Assembly (NCBI GenBank): GCA_027063215.1 | Contig: JAMOSE010000181.1 | Span: 1-28,085 of the forward strand | Direction: 5' to 3' | Length of the DNA: 28,085 nucleotides | Origin: Sulfurimonas sp. | GTDB lineage: Bacteria > Campylobacterota > Campylobacteria > Campylobacterales > Sulfurimonadaceae | Shown: piece after piece, positions 1 to 7,194 of the stretch | Layout of the letters: each line of letters opens with the position of its first letter | Position numbering within the stretch: position 1 is the stretch's first letter | Notes under the pieces: generated by a model | Databases searched by the model: none | Seen by the model: only the letters and a program-made list of their open reading frames with translations | Told to the model about the DNA's origin: nothing | Position numbers and translations under genes: made by a program

Positions 1-144
1 TATAAAGAGGGACTCTCTACATATATTGAAGTTCTTGATGCTGCTTCTTTGGTTTTAAATGCACGATTGGGACTCTTAGAGGCTTACTATTCGCGGGCAC
101 TTAGTATGGATAGAATTGATTATTTAAAAGGAAAAATAGAATGA
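1..144 (+). CDS. TolC-like outer membrane efflux protein, 3' end only
   Basis: The window opens inside a reading frame that ends with TGA at 142-144. The 47 visible residues include an acidic helix with GLSTYIEVLDA followed by ALVLNARLGLLEAYYSRA-type helical sequence. This is the typical C-terminal helical pattern of TolC/OprM-type outer membrane factors (family knowledge), which form the outer-membrane channel of tripartite exporters. Its stop overlaps the ATG of the periplasmic adaptor at 141 by 4 bases, so the two are translationally coupled. The family call rests on a short fragment plus the adaptor/permease/ATPase genes that follow. The start lies outside the window. Confidence 0.72.
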   Translation, partial: YKEGLSTYIEVLDAASLVLNARLGLLEAYYSRALSMDRIDYLKGKIE

Positions 145-1280
145 ATACAATGATAAAGTATGTTATTGTTGCTCTGCTTGTTGTCGGTGGAGCTTTGGTG
201 TTTTATAACAAGGTCTATATCCCAAAAAGCACCTATAACAAGATAACGCCTACAAAGGGGAACTTAGATGTAACTGTTTTTGGAATTGGAGAAGTTGATG
301 CAAAAGATATTTATAGTGTCAATGCCCAAACATCTGCAAAGATTCTAACAATTACAAAAGATGCCGGAGATTGGGTTAAAAAAGGGGAACTTCTTGTTGC
401 AATGGATCCGGTTGATCTGCCGCAATTACTGCAAGAAGCTAAAATTGCTGTAAAAAAAGCCTCTTTGGAACATATTGCATCAAAAAAAGAGTTGCAGAGT
501 CTTGTCGCTCAGAAGAAATTGGCACTTATTACCTACAAACGTTATGCTAAACTTAAAGAACAATCATTTGCTTCGCAGTCTGAATACGATAAAGCAAAAG
601 CAGATTTAGATGCTCTTAATGCACAGATCGCAGCAAGTAAAGCAAGAATAAATGCTGCAGCTGCGGAGATAGTTCGTGCACAAAAAGGTGTTGAGGCACT
701 CAGTGTAAAACTCTCACGCTATACAATTACAGCACCGGTAGATGGTTATGTTATTGCAAGAGAGGCTGATGTGGCAGAGAGTGTTGCTCCAACAATGCCA
801 ATTTTAAAAATAGTAGATCCAAAAACTGTTTGGATTAAAGCCTCTATTGATGAACGCATCAGCGGTGCTATTGCAGTAGGACAAAAAGCCATAATTACTC
901 TGCGTTCACAAGCAAATAAAAAGTTTTTAGGTCTTGTCAAACGCATCGCTCCGCAAAGTGATGCTGTTACACAGGAGCGTGAAGTAGATGTAGCATTTGA
1001 AAAATTACCAATACCTTTTTATATGAATGAGCGAGCAGAGGTTTTAATAACGACAAAAACACTCAAAGATGTTGTGAAAATTCCATCGGATTTACTAGTT
1101 CATAAAGAGAATAGAGTTGGTGTTTGGATAGATAGTAATTCAAAAGCACATTTTAATGAAGTGAAAGTTTTAGGTATAAGCAATAATGAAGCGGCGGTTA
1201 GCGGATTGTCACTTTCTGCTAAAGTTCTTGTAGCTGTTGCAAATAAAAAACCGCTTTTTGAGGGTTCAGGCATTCATTAA
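141..1280 (+). CDS. Periplasmic adaptor (HlyD/MacA-like) of an ABC exporter
   Basis: The 379-residue protein is a membrane-fusion subunit that bridges an inner-membrane transporter and an outer-membrane channel. An N-terminal hydrophobic anchor lies at about residues 6-22. A first lipoyl half follows (about 45-95), then a long alanine/lysine/glutamate-rich coiled-coil hairpin (about 100-190), and then the second lipoyl half containing TITAPVDGYVI near residue 200. A beta-barrel/membrane-proximal part follows. The order matches MacA/HlyD family adaptors. The ATG overlaps the upstream TolC-like stop by 4 bases, and its own TAA shares one base with the permease ATG at 1280. The cargo cannot be told from sequence; the macA name is withheld because many paralogous adaptors look alike. 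Confidence 0.9.
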   Translation: MNTMIKYVIVALLVVGGALVFYNKVYIPKSTYNKITPTKGNLDVTVFGIGEVDAKDIYSVNAQTSAKILTITKDAGDWVKKGELLVAMDPVDLPQLLQEAKIAVKKASLEHIASKKELQSLVAQKKLALITYKRYAKLKEQSFASQSEYDKAKADLDALNAQIAASKARINAAAAEIVRAQKGVEALSVKLSRYTITAPVDGYVIAREADVAESVAPTMPILKIVDPKTVWIKASIDERISGAIAVGQKAIITLRSQANKKFLGLVKRIAPQSDAVTQEREVDVAFEKLPIPFYMNERAEVLITTKTLKDVVKIPSDLLVHKENRVGVWIDSNSKAHFNEVKVLGISNNEAAVSGLSLSAKVLVAVANKKPLFEGSGIH

Positions 1281-2425
1281 TGATTAATTTAGCACAAAAA
1301 GAGATAGCACACACTTTTGGTAAGTTTATAGTTACGGCAATGGGTGTGGGTATGCTTTTGGGTATTGTTCTTATTATGATTGGTGTCTATCGAGGTATGC
1401 TTGTTGATGCACAGGCTTTGCTTGATGATATGGATGTTGATTTATGGATTGTTCAAGAGAATACTTTAGGACCCTTTGCCGAGTCTTCTCGTATTCATGA
1501 AGATATGAGAGATACAATAAAAGTTATAGACGGTATAAAAGAGTCTGCCGGTTTTACCTTTCAAAATCTCCAACTTCCTTCCAAAAGTGGAGCAGTGCGT
1601 GTTTTTGCTGTTGGATATGATCCTTATGGTGATATTAATCCCATTAATCCAAAAAGATTAATAGCCGGAAGAGTTTTGCAACGTGATCATTATGAGATGG
1701 TCGTAACAGATAAAACAGCTTTTCAACTTAACGATAAAATTCCTTTAGGGCGTGATATTTATACGGTAGTAGGTATTACGCATGGTACTGTCTCTTCTGG
1801 GGGAGATCCCTTGGTTTATGTGAGTTTAAAAGATGCACAAGAGTTGCAGTTTCTCTATTCAAATGCACGTACACGTAATGACAGAGCAAGAGGGATTGCC
1901 TCAACAAACTCACATATGATTAATACGGTTGTTGCAAGAGTTCGTTCTGGATATGATATTGATAGTGTAGCAAATGATATACGCCGTTTTAAACATAAAG
2001 CTGTCTTTACAGCAACACAAGAGAAAACACTTTTAACAAAAAATCTTATTAAAATGGCTTCAAAACAGATTGGTATGTTTACGGTGATTTTAGTGCTTGT
2101 TTCTACGATTATTATCGCACTGATTATCTATACTATGACTTTGGAGAAGATGAAAGAGATAGCAATTATGAAGCTTATTGGGATTCCTAACAGTATGATT
2201 GTCAAGATGATTGTGCAAGAGACCTTGCTTATGGGTGTTTTGGCATTTATCTCAGGAAATATTTTTGCACATCTTATCTATACAAAATTTCCTAAAAGAG
2301 TTGTTTTGGAAGCACCGGATGCTTTTATGCTCTTTATTGTTGTTGTTTTGGCTTCTATTCTTGCCTCTTTTGTCGGAGTTAAAAAGGTTCTTAGTGCTGA
2401 TCCTGCAGAGGCAATAGGTGGTTGA
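1280..2425 (+). CDS. ABC transporter permease, FtsX/MacB type
   Basis: The 381-residue inner-membrane subunit has one N-terminal membrane helix at about residues 15-37. A large soluble periplasmic domain of roughly 200 residues (MacB core-like) follows, then three membrane helices in the last 120 residues. The segment with EKMKEIAIMKLIGIP just after the second helix is the cytoplasmic coupling region typical of FtsX-domain permeases. It starts at an ATG that overlaps the adaptor stop by one base, and it ends inside the translation start region of the ATPase. With the adaptor, ATPase and TolC-like protein it makes a MacAB-TolC-type exporter. Such systems act mechanically on periplasmic substrates rather than moving them across the inner membrane (family knowledge). 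The substrate is unknown. Confidence 0.9.
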   Translation: MINLAQKEIAHTFGKFIVTAMGVGMLLGIVLIMIGVYRGMLVDAQALLDDMDVDLWIVQENTLGPFAESSRIHEDMRDTIKVIDGIKESAGFTFQNLQLPSKSGAVRVFAVGYDPYGDINPINPKRLIAGRVLQRDHYEMVVTDKTAFQLNDKIPLGRDIYTVVGITHGTVSSGGDPLVYVSLKDAQELQFLYSNARTRNDRARGIASTNSHMINTVVARVRSGYDIDSVANDIRRFKHKAVFTATQEKTLLTKNLIKMASKQIGMFTVILVLVSTIIIALIIYTMTLEKMKEIAIMKLIGIPNSMIVKMIVQETLLMGVLAFISGNIFAHLIYTKFPKRVVLEAPDAFMLFIVVVLASILASFVGVKKVLSADPAEAIGG

Positions 2426-2426
2426 T

Positions 2427-3140
2427 ATGAACAGACAGAGTATAAAAGTAGAAAATCTGGTAAAAAATTTCGGCAAAGGCGATAGTCTTGTTGAGGTGAT
2501 TAATGGTGCCTCTTTTGAAGTAAATAAAGGTGAACTCGTAGCATTGATTGCTCCAAGTGGTGCAGGAAAAACAACGCTTTTAATGATGATAGGCTGTGTG
2601 GAGGAGCCGACAAGCGGAACTATTTGGCTTGGAGATGAAAAAGTTTATGAAAACAGATGGCTGACCAAAGAGACACGAAAAATACGGCGTGAGAAGATAG
2701 GTTTTATCTTTCAGGCACACTATCTCATTCCATTTTTGAATATTCTTGAGAATGTAACGCTTGTTCCTCAAACGAACGGTGTTTCAAAAAAAGAGAGTGA
2801 AGCGTTTGCCAGAGAACTTTTAGACTATTTTGACATAGAAGATAAAGCAGAGTCTATGCCATCTTCGCTCTCAGGTGGACAGAACCAACGTGCTGCGATT
2901 GCACGAGCATTGGCAAATAAACCACAGATTATTTTAGCGGATGAACCAACGGCTGCACTTGATCTGAAACGTTCTGTTGATGTTGTCAAGATGTTAAAAA
3001 AAATAGCGCTTGATCAAGATGTTGCTATTATTATGGTGACACATGATGAAGCGATGCTGCCACTTTGTGATCGGATTTTAAAGATAGAAAATAAGAAAGT
3101 TGTCTCAACAGAAGTTCCAAAAAAGAGTCATATATTATAA
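2427..3140 (+). CDS. ABC transporter ATP-binding protein (MacB/LolD type)
   Basis: This cytoplasmic ATPase energises the preceding permease. Visible motifs are Walker A APSGAGKTT (about residues 42-50, with Ala where most relatives have Gly), a Q-loop (FIFQAHYL), the signature LSGGQNQRAAIARAL, Walker B IILADEPTAAL and the H-loop VTHDE. The length of 237 residues is normal for the LolD/MacB-like group. The ATG at 2427 is preferred because AGGTGG at 2416-2421 sits five bases before it. A GTG at 2418 would add three residues. Either start falls at the permease stop, so translation is coupled. No clear intrinsic terminator follows; the next gene has its own promoter-like sequence about 40 bp upstream. 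Confidence 0.92.
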   Translation: MNRQSIKVENLVKNFGKGDSLVEVINGASFEVNKGELVALIAPSGAGKTTLLMMIGCVEEPTSGTIWLGDEKVYENRWLTKETRKIRREKIGFIFQAHYLIPFLNILENVTLVPQTNGVSKKESEAFARELLDYFDIEDKAESMPSSLSGGQNQRAAIARALANKPQIILADEPTAALDLKRSVDVVKMLKKIALDQDVAIIMVTHDEAMLPLCDRILKIENKKVVSTEVPKKSHIL

Positions 3141-3180
3141 AAATCTTTTTCTATTTTCTATCGAATGTTAAGTGGTGGTT

Positions 3181-3186
3181 TATAAT
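3181..3186 (+). promoter_or_regulatory. Candidate -10 element for the small-protein cluster
   Basis: TATAAT at 3181-3186 lies 35 bases before the ATG at 3221, after the ABC operon has ended at 3140. A strong AAAGGA ribosome binding site (about 3206-3212) follows. No convincing -35 is visible, which is usual for sigma-70 promoters in Campylobacterota. A second possible -10, TACAAT, lies at 3194-3199. Confidence 0.45.
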
Positions 3187-3220
3187 AAAAGAGTACAATT
3201 TATAAAAAAGGACAATCACT

Positions 3221-3457
3221 ATGAGTTTAATACATAAACTAACAGAGTGGCTACTTGAAAAAGAAGAAGATTTGGCAAAATCTTGTACTGTACCTATGCA
3301 AGAGATTGAGTATCAGCTTGCAAAAGTAGAAGCTCAAAAAGCCAAGATTCAAAAAGAGTATGAAGAGGCGATGGCAGAGTTAAATCATGTTCAAGAGAGA
3401 CTTGAAAAAATTAAAAATATTGAGACACTTCGTTGTCAAAATACAACAGAGAAATAA
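3221..3457 (+). CDS. Small coiled-coil protein of unknown function
   Basis: The 78-residue protein is not recognised as a characterised family. It is highly charged and rich in Lys, Glu and Ala. From about residue 27 to 70 it shows heptad-like spacing of hydrophobics (QLAKVEAQKAKIQKEYEEA and the following helix), so a single coiled coil or helical hairpin is likely. It has no signal peptide or membrane segment, so it is probably cytosolic. Its two cysteines, Cys22 and one near the C-terminus, are not in a recognisable motif. The ATG is preceded by a good AAGGA site. It is the first of four small same-strand genes and is followed after 11 bases by the next. Confidence 0.72.
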   Translation: MSLIHKLTEWLLEKEEDLAKSCTVPMQEIEYQLAKVEAQKAKIQKEYEEAMAELNHVQERLEKIKNIETLRCQNTTEK

Positions 3458-3468
3458 AGGATAAAATT

Positions 3469-3687
3469 ATGAGTAAACAAGATGCTATTATAAAAGAGTT
3501 AAACAGCAGAAAAGCTGAGATCCAAAAAGAGTTGGAGATCCTTTTTAAAGTAAATATGAAAATTACGGATTGGGATGTGCCTGAGACTGATGATAAAGAA
3601 GCTGCTAAGCTCATTCTTGATATTATGCAAGAAAAGATAGATACAATTCGTGCTGATGTAGAAGCCGGAAAATATGATAATTATTAA
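3469..3687 (+). CDS. Small helical protein of unknown function
   Basis: A 72-residue product starts at the ATG at 3469, chosen because AAAGGA sits about six bases upstream. An in-frame ATG at 3433 would overlap the preceding gene and has no ribosome binding site. The N-terminal half (ELNSRKAEIQKELEILFKV) is predicted helical and coiled-coil-like. The middle reads MKITDWDVPE, and the C-terminal half forms another charged helix (AKLILDIMQEKIDTIRADV). No known domain is recognised. Like its neighbours it is small, acidic/basic and cytosolic, and it is probably co-transcribed with them. Confidence 0.72.
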   Translation: MSKQDAIIKELNSRKAEIQKELEILFKVNMKITDWDVPETDDKEAAKLILDIMQEKIDTIRADVEAGKYDNY

Positions 3688-3704
3688 AAAATAAGGAAAA
3701 AAGA

Positions 3705-3917
3705 ATGAGTTCACATAAACACAAAGAACATTTAGAAAAAATAAAAGATGCTGTTATTCATGCCAAAGAGTTAAATGAAGATCAAAAAAGTGACAGTGTA
3801 AAACGTATTGAAGAATGGGTTATGGAAGATAAAGCTTTTGGACTCTTAGAAGAAGAACTTTTAGAGATCAGTGAATATTTTGAGACACTTTTTGCTGAAT
3901 TGGGATTGAGCAAATAA
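3705..3917 (+). CDS. Small helical protein of unknown function
   Basis: The 70-residue protein has a His/Lys-rich N-terminus (MSSHKHKEHLEKIKDA) followed by an almost entirely helical acidic body. It vaguely resembles short DUF4404-like helical proteins, but no assignment is made. The start follows AAGGAAAAAAGA, a good ribosome binding site. It lies 17 bases after the preceding small gene and 25 bases before the next. No signal peptide, cysteines or membrane segment is seen. It is most likely a cytosolic protein of the same small-gene operon. Confidence 0.7.
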   Translation: MSSHKHKEHLEKIKDAVIHAKELNEDQKSDSVKRIEEWVMEDKAFGLLEEELLEISEYFETLFAELGLSK

Positions 3918-3942
3918 TTGAGAAAAAGGATATCGTATAGAT

Positions 3943-4263
3943 ATGCAGATGGTTGTTGACTCCTTTCGTCAAAAAGGGAAAATTTTTAAAAAAATGCAAG
4001 AGATCCCTCCCAAAGATTTAGGGATCAGAAATAAGATAAAGATCTATAAAGCAACAGATATGAGAGGTTATTTTTGGGCAATCTTTGCGGTAAGTCAAAA
4101 GAGTCGAATTTTAATGAAAGATGTTCATAAGTTTGAAGAGATCTATACAAAATTGACAATTTTTTTTGACCATAATTTTAAGTACAAGATCCTCTTTATA
4201 GATGCACCACTTTGTTCAAAAGCTGCAAAAGCCTTTAAAGAAGCAGGCTGGAAGATACAGTAA
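3943..4263 (+). CDS. Conserved-looking hypothetical protein
   Basis: The 106-residue basic protein has an alternating strand/helix pattern. After a lysine-rich N-terminus (KGKIFKKMQEIPPKDLG) come strands around GYFWAIFAVSQKSRILMK, a helix (VHKFEEIYTKL) and a strand KYKILFIDAPLCSKAAKAF before the C-terminus. I do not recognise the family. The start at 3943 follows AAGGA at a rather long 12-base spacing; the ATG at 3949 is an alternative. Its TAA overlaps the coaX start by one base, so it is translationally coupled to coenzyme A synthesis. That coupling is the only functional hint. Confidence 0.7.
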   Translation: MQMVVDSFRQKGKIFKKMQEIPPKDLGIRNKIKIYKATDMRGYFWAIFAVSQKSRILMKDVHKFEEIYTKLTIFFDHNFKYKILFIDAPLCSKAAKAFKEAGWKIQ

Positions 4264-4880
4264 TGCTTTTGTGTGATATTGGCAATACCTCTTACCACTT
4301 TTTAGATGGAGAACTCTCTTTTAAAAAGAGTGTTGCTTCCTTTAATCCTCTTAAAATGAAAGAAAAAATCTACTACATCTCAGTAAACAAAAAAGTAAAC
4401 AGTGAGCTTGCAGGTCTTGTAAACTGGATTAATTTGGCTGCGTATATTGATATGTCTCATTATTATGATACGATGGGAATTGATCGAATTGTAGCCTGTG
4501 AGATGGTCAAAAACGGTGTAATCATTGATGCCGGCAGTGCAATTACCGTAGATGTGGTAAAAAACGGACATTTTGAGGGTGGTTTTATCTACCCTGGAGT
4601 AGTTGCTATGCAAAAAAGCTATGAAAATATCTCTCCTGCACTTGCATATTCATTTAATTTTGACCTTGCATTGGATATAATGCCAAAAAATTCCCAAGAT
4701 GCTATCTCATATGGATATTTAAAAACACTCTATAGCGAAGTTATGTCACATAAAATGCCGATCATATTGACCGGTGGTGATGCAAAGCTATTTAAAAAGA
4801 TATTTAAAGATGCCAAAGTTGATGAGGAGCTTATCTTCAAGGGAATGAAAAAGATAATACAAAAGGCTGATATATGCTAA
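4263..4880 (+). CDS. coaX: Type III pantothenate kinase
   Basis: CoaX phosphorylates pantothenate in the first step of coenzyme A synthesis in the cytosol. The ASKHA fold is marked by the N-terminal phosphate loop CDIGNTS (residues 4-10), GIDR at 72-75 and IIDAGSAITVDVV beginning near residue 87. The length of 205 residues is slightly short but normal for the compact CoaX of Campylobacterota. Type III kinases need a monovalent cation and are not feedback-inhibited by CoA (family knowledge). The start overlaps the upstream hypothetical gene by one base, and the end overlaps hisG by seven bases, so these belong to one translationally coupled unit. Confidence 0.93.
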   Translation: MLLCDIGNTSYHFLDGELSFKKSVASFNPLKMKEKIYYISVNKKVNSELAGLVNWINLAAYIDMSHYYDTMGIDRIVACEMVKNGVIIDAGSAITVDVVKNGHFEGGFIYPGVVAMQKSYENISPALAYSFNFDLALDIMPKNSQDAISYGYLKTLYSEVMSHKMPIILTGGDAKLFKKIFKDAKVDEELIFKGMKKIIQKADIC

Positions 4881-5497
4881 CAGTTGCACTTCCTAAAGGT
4901 CGTATTGCAAAAGAGACACTGGAGATTTTTGAGACTATTTTTGGTGATAGTTTTAAATTTGATGACAGAAAACTTATTTTGGAGACGCCAAAGTTTCGTT
5001 TTTTACTTGTAAGAAATCAAGATGTAGCGACTTATGTTTACCATCAGGCAGCAGATATCGGTGTTGTAGGACTTGATACTTTAGAGGAGCAGGGGCTTGA
5101 TGTTGTTCGTCTTTTGGACCTTCGTCGTGGTGTCTGTAAAGTTGCCATTGGAATGAAAAAGGGTGAAAAACTTGATCTTACAAAGCCTGAGCTAAAAGTT
5201 GCTTCTAAAATGGTAAATATTACAAAGCGTTACTTTGAAGAGCGGGCTGTGAGTGTGGAGATTATCAAGCTTTACGGCTCTATCGAACTTGCACCGCTTA
5301 TCGGGCTTGCCGATATGATTGTTGATATCGTAGAGACGGGTACAACTATGAAGCAAAACGGGCTTGAGGTTGTAGAAGATATTATGACAAGTTCAACGTA
5401 CCTGATCGCCAACAAAAACTCTTATATTGCTAAAAAAGATGAAGTACTTGATATCTATGAGAAGATCCGTGATGTTATTCACGCAGAAAACGCTTAA
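4874..5497 (+). CDS. hisG: ATP phosphoribosyltransferase, short form
   Basis: HisG condenses ATP with PRPP, the first and committed step of histidine synthesis. The protein opens with LTVALPKGRI and contains the HisG signature DIVETGTTMKQNGL near residues 150-165, which includes the PRPP-binding loop. At 207 residues it is the short form, lacking the C-terminal regulatory ACT-like domain. Short HisG works as a hetero-octamer with HisZ (family knowledge). No hisZ is in this window, so the partner must be elsewhere. The start overlaps coaX by seven bases, and the methyltransferase gene follows three bases after the stop. Confidence 0.95.
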   Translation: MLTVALPKGRIAKETLEIFETIFGDSFKFDDRKLILETPKFRFLLVRNQDVATYVYHQAADIGVVGLDTLEEQGLDVVRLLDLRRGVCKVAIGMKKGEKLDLTKPELKVASKMVNITKRYFEERAVSVEIIKLYGSIELAPLIGLADMIVDIVETGTTMKQNGLEVVEDIMTSSTYLIANKNSYIAKKDEVLDIYEKIRDVIHAENA

Positions 5498-5500
5498 AAT

Positions 5501-6184
5501 ATGACAAATCTTGATCTCTATGCAAAAGCAGAGCATCTTCTTGGTATAGAAGAGGCTACAGAAGCACTCTATGATCTCTATCGTTCTGAACTTGATGACT
5601 ATAATGTAAAAACACTTTTGGATGTCGGTTGCGGTCGTGGCGGTTTTATGGAGCGTATGATCAGTGATGGTGTAGCGTGTAAGGGTGTTGATCTAAGTTC
5701 TCTTATGGTTGAAGAGTGTAGAGCCAAAGGGCTTGATGCAGAGTGTAAGCAAGCAAAAGATATCGATGGTAAATATGATGCTATTGTAAGTATCTTTGAT
5801 GTTTTAAACTTTATGCAAAAAGATGAACTTTTAGAGTTTTTGGAATCGATGGCTGAAAAGTTAGAGGATGATGGTATTTTTATAGCCGATATCAATACGC
5901 TCTATGGATTTTCTGATGTTGCAGAAGGTACAATGAGCAATGATACAGAGGAAGAATTTTTAAGTGTTGATGCTGCTTTTGAGAACAATGAACTCCATAC
6001 GAAATTTACGCTTTTTCAAAAAGATGAAGATGGACGCTACACAAAGTACCAAGATACGATTGTGCAGTATTTTCACAAGATAGTGCTTTTTCAAAAGCTA
6101 AAAGGGCTCAAACTTGTGGACAAACAGACATTTTCTCTTTATGATACAGAAGATAAAACACTTTTGATCTTTAAAAAGCGCTAA
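5501..6184 (+). CDS. Class I SAM-dependent methyltransferase
   Basis: The 227-residue cytosolic Rossmann-fold methyltransferase shows motif I LLDVGCGRGGF at about residues 39-49 for S-adenosylmethionine binding. An acidic strand-end (GVDLS) follows, then IVSIFDVLNFM as the motif IV region. The C-terminal half is strand-rich with KFTLFQKDEDGRY. Its substrate, small molecule or protein, cannot be told from sequence. It lies three bases after hisG and is presumably the last gene of that operon. A perfect 8-bp inverted repeat lies 14 bases past the stop. Confidence 0.88.
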   Translation: MTNLDLYAKAEHLLGIEEATEALYDLYRSELDDYNVKTLLDVGCGRGGFMERMISDGVACKGVDLSSLMVEECRAKGLDAECKQAKDIDGKYDAIVSIFDVLNFMQKDELLEFLESMAEKLEDDGIFIADINTLYGFSDVAEGTMSNDTEEEFLSVDAAFENNELHTKFTLFQKDEDGRYTKYQDTIVQYFHKIVLFQKLKGLKLVDKQTFSLYDTEDKTLLIFKKR

Positions 6185-6197
6185 TTGTTTGAAATGT

Positions 6198-6216
6198 TAC
6201 TTTAGTTGCTAAAGTA
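6198..6216. promoter_or_regulatory. 8-bp inverted repeat, candidate operator or weak terminator
   Basis: TACTTTAG-TTG-CTAAAGTA is a perfect palindrome with a 3-base centre. It lies after the methyltransferase stop and 16 bases before the TATAAT of the next gene, that is, over the expected -35 position. No T-tract follows it on +, so an operator is at least as likely as a terminator. Confidence 0.5.
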
Positions 6217-6232
6217 CTAAGAATACAAATGT

Positions 6233-6238
6233 TATAAT
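6233..6238 (+). promoter_or_regulatory. -10 element for the HicA-like gene
   Basis: TATAAT at 6233-6238 is 30 bases upstream of the ATG at 6269, with AAAGGA before the start codon. The region where a -35 would lie is occupied by the palindrome at 6198-6216. Confidence 0.6.
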
Positions 6239-6268
6239 TGAACATATAACAAAAACAAAGGATTACAA

Positions 6269-6529
6269 ATGAGTAAACATAAACAAAAGATACAAAAGAT
6301 TTTTGAACATCCAATTTCTGGAAATATTGATTCTAAAAAATTATTAAGTGCGTTAGAGCATTACGGTGCGGAAATTGATCTAACAAAAGAGCATCACGCA
6401 AAGATTCATTTAAATGGTAAAATGTACTCTATGCCACTACCACATCAGGGAAATACACTTTCAAAAGATGCAGTAGTTGATCTTCGTCACTACTTAGAAG
6501 AAGTTGGTCTTACTCCTGACAAGCTGTAA
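6269..6529 (+). CDS. HicA-like small protein, no partner
   Basis: The 86-residue protein has an N-terminal helix (KHKQKIQKIFEHP), a second helix (SKKLLSALEHYGAEIDL), three short strands around HHAKIHLNGKMYSMPLPH, and a last helix (DAVVDLRHYLEEVGL). This order and the histidine at the first strand resemble the HicA fold of dsRBD-like mRNA-cleaving toxins. However, the usual GSH motif is replaced by EHHAK, and no HicB antitoxin gene lies next to it. It may be one of the widespread stand-alone HicA-fold proteins rather than a toxin. It has its own promoter and ends in a hairpin shared with the convergent AMMECR1 gene. Confidence 0.62.
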   Translation: MSKHKQKIQKIFEHPISGNIDSKKLLSALEHYGAEIDLTKEHHAKIHLNGKMYSMPLPHQGNTLSKDAVVDLRHYLEEVGLTPDKL

Positions 6530-6530
6530 T

Positions 6531-6553
6531 ATATAGAGCATATTGCTCTATAT
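6531..6553. terminator. Bidirectional terminator-like hairpin
   Basis: A perfect 9-bp stem, ATATAGAGC / GCTCTATAT, with a 5-base loop lies between convergent genes. Its right arm touches the stop codon of the minus-strand AMMECR1 gene (6553-6555). There is only a weak TAAAA-type tail on either side, so the strength is uncertain. Confidence 0.6.
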
Positions 6554-7095
6554 TAAAATACAATTGCCTCATAAAGGTAGAGTTCAGCATCTTTACAGTG
6601 TTGTGGAGGTATGCCCGCTTTTTCTTCACAGCAACTTCTAAAAAATTCCTCTTTACTCCAGCCCATATCTGTCGCAACTTGCGGTAAATAGGTACCACTG
6701 TAATTTTCATAGACAACATATATACCATGTTTTCCAACAACGATATCATCAACAGAGTTTGCACGTACCCGTGGTGTAAGTACTGAGATCTCAATATCTA
6801 TATGGTCTAATTCATCTGGAGTAACGGGAGTAAATCTGTTATCATAGCGTGAAGCAGATATTGCCATATCTATTATAACTTCATAGAGTGGCTGATCCGG
6901 TTCAAATCGACCGATACAACCACGAAGTCTTCCATCTTTATGTAGTGTTACAAAAGCACCGAGATGCTGTTTAAACTTATCTGGAAGTTTATCCGCATCG
7001 ATTTGTACTCTTTTGTTATGGAGTACGGCTTCATATAAAGAGAGCTTTGCCAATTCTTTAAGAGCTTGTTTTTCTTCATCTGTGAGTGTAAACAT
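6553..7095 (-). CDS. amrA: AMMECR1-domain protein (AmmeMemoRadiSam system protein A)
   Basis: The 180-residue protein carries the AMMECR1 signature RLRGCIGRF at residues 56-64. It also has typical downstream segments, including AISASRYDNRFTPVTPDEL and IDIEISVLTPR, and covers the full domain. In many prokaryotes AMMECR1 is part of the three-gene AmmeMemoRadiSam set with a Memo-like protein and a radical SAM enzyme (family knowledge). Neither partner is in this window, so here it stands alone between the cytochrome peroxidase gene and a convergent HicA-like gene. The biochemical role of the domain is not established; the conserved LRGCIG loop with Cys60 is suspected to be an active site. Translation is helped by a strong AGAGGGG site. 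Confidence 0.9.
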   Translation of the reverse strand: MFTLTDEEKQALKELAKLSLYEAVLHNKRVQIDADKLPDKFKQHLGAFVTLHKDGRLRGCIGRFEPDQPLYEVIIDMAISASRYDNRFTPVTPDELDHIDIEISVLTPRVRANSVDDIVVGKHGIYVVYENYSGTYLPQVATDMGWSKEEFFRSCCEEKAGIPPQHCKDAELYLYEAIVF

Positions 7096-7165
7096 ATTTT
7101 TTCCCCTCTTTTAAAGATATAGAATAATTATACATTATTTTTATAAAATATGAGGGGAAAATGTC

Positions 7166-7187
7166 ATAGTAGCATTCAAGCTACTAT
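7166..7187 (-). terminator. Hairpin downstream of the cytochrome c peroxidase gene
   Basis: ATAGTAGC-ATTCAA-GCTACTAT forms a perfect 8-bp stem eight bases beyond the peroxidase stop codon. On the minus strand it is followed by GACATTTTCC, a short T-run, so it is a plausible but weak intrinsic terminator. Confidence 0.6.
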
Positions 7188-7194
7188 AAAGAGA

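Noticed and set aside
2427..3140. Inactive ATPase because of Ala in Walker A
   Set aside because: Only the first Gly of the loop differs; the Lys-Thr pair, signature, Walker B and H-loop are intact.
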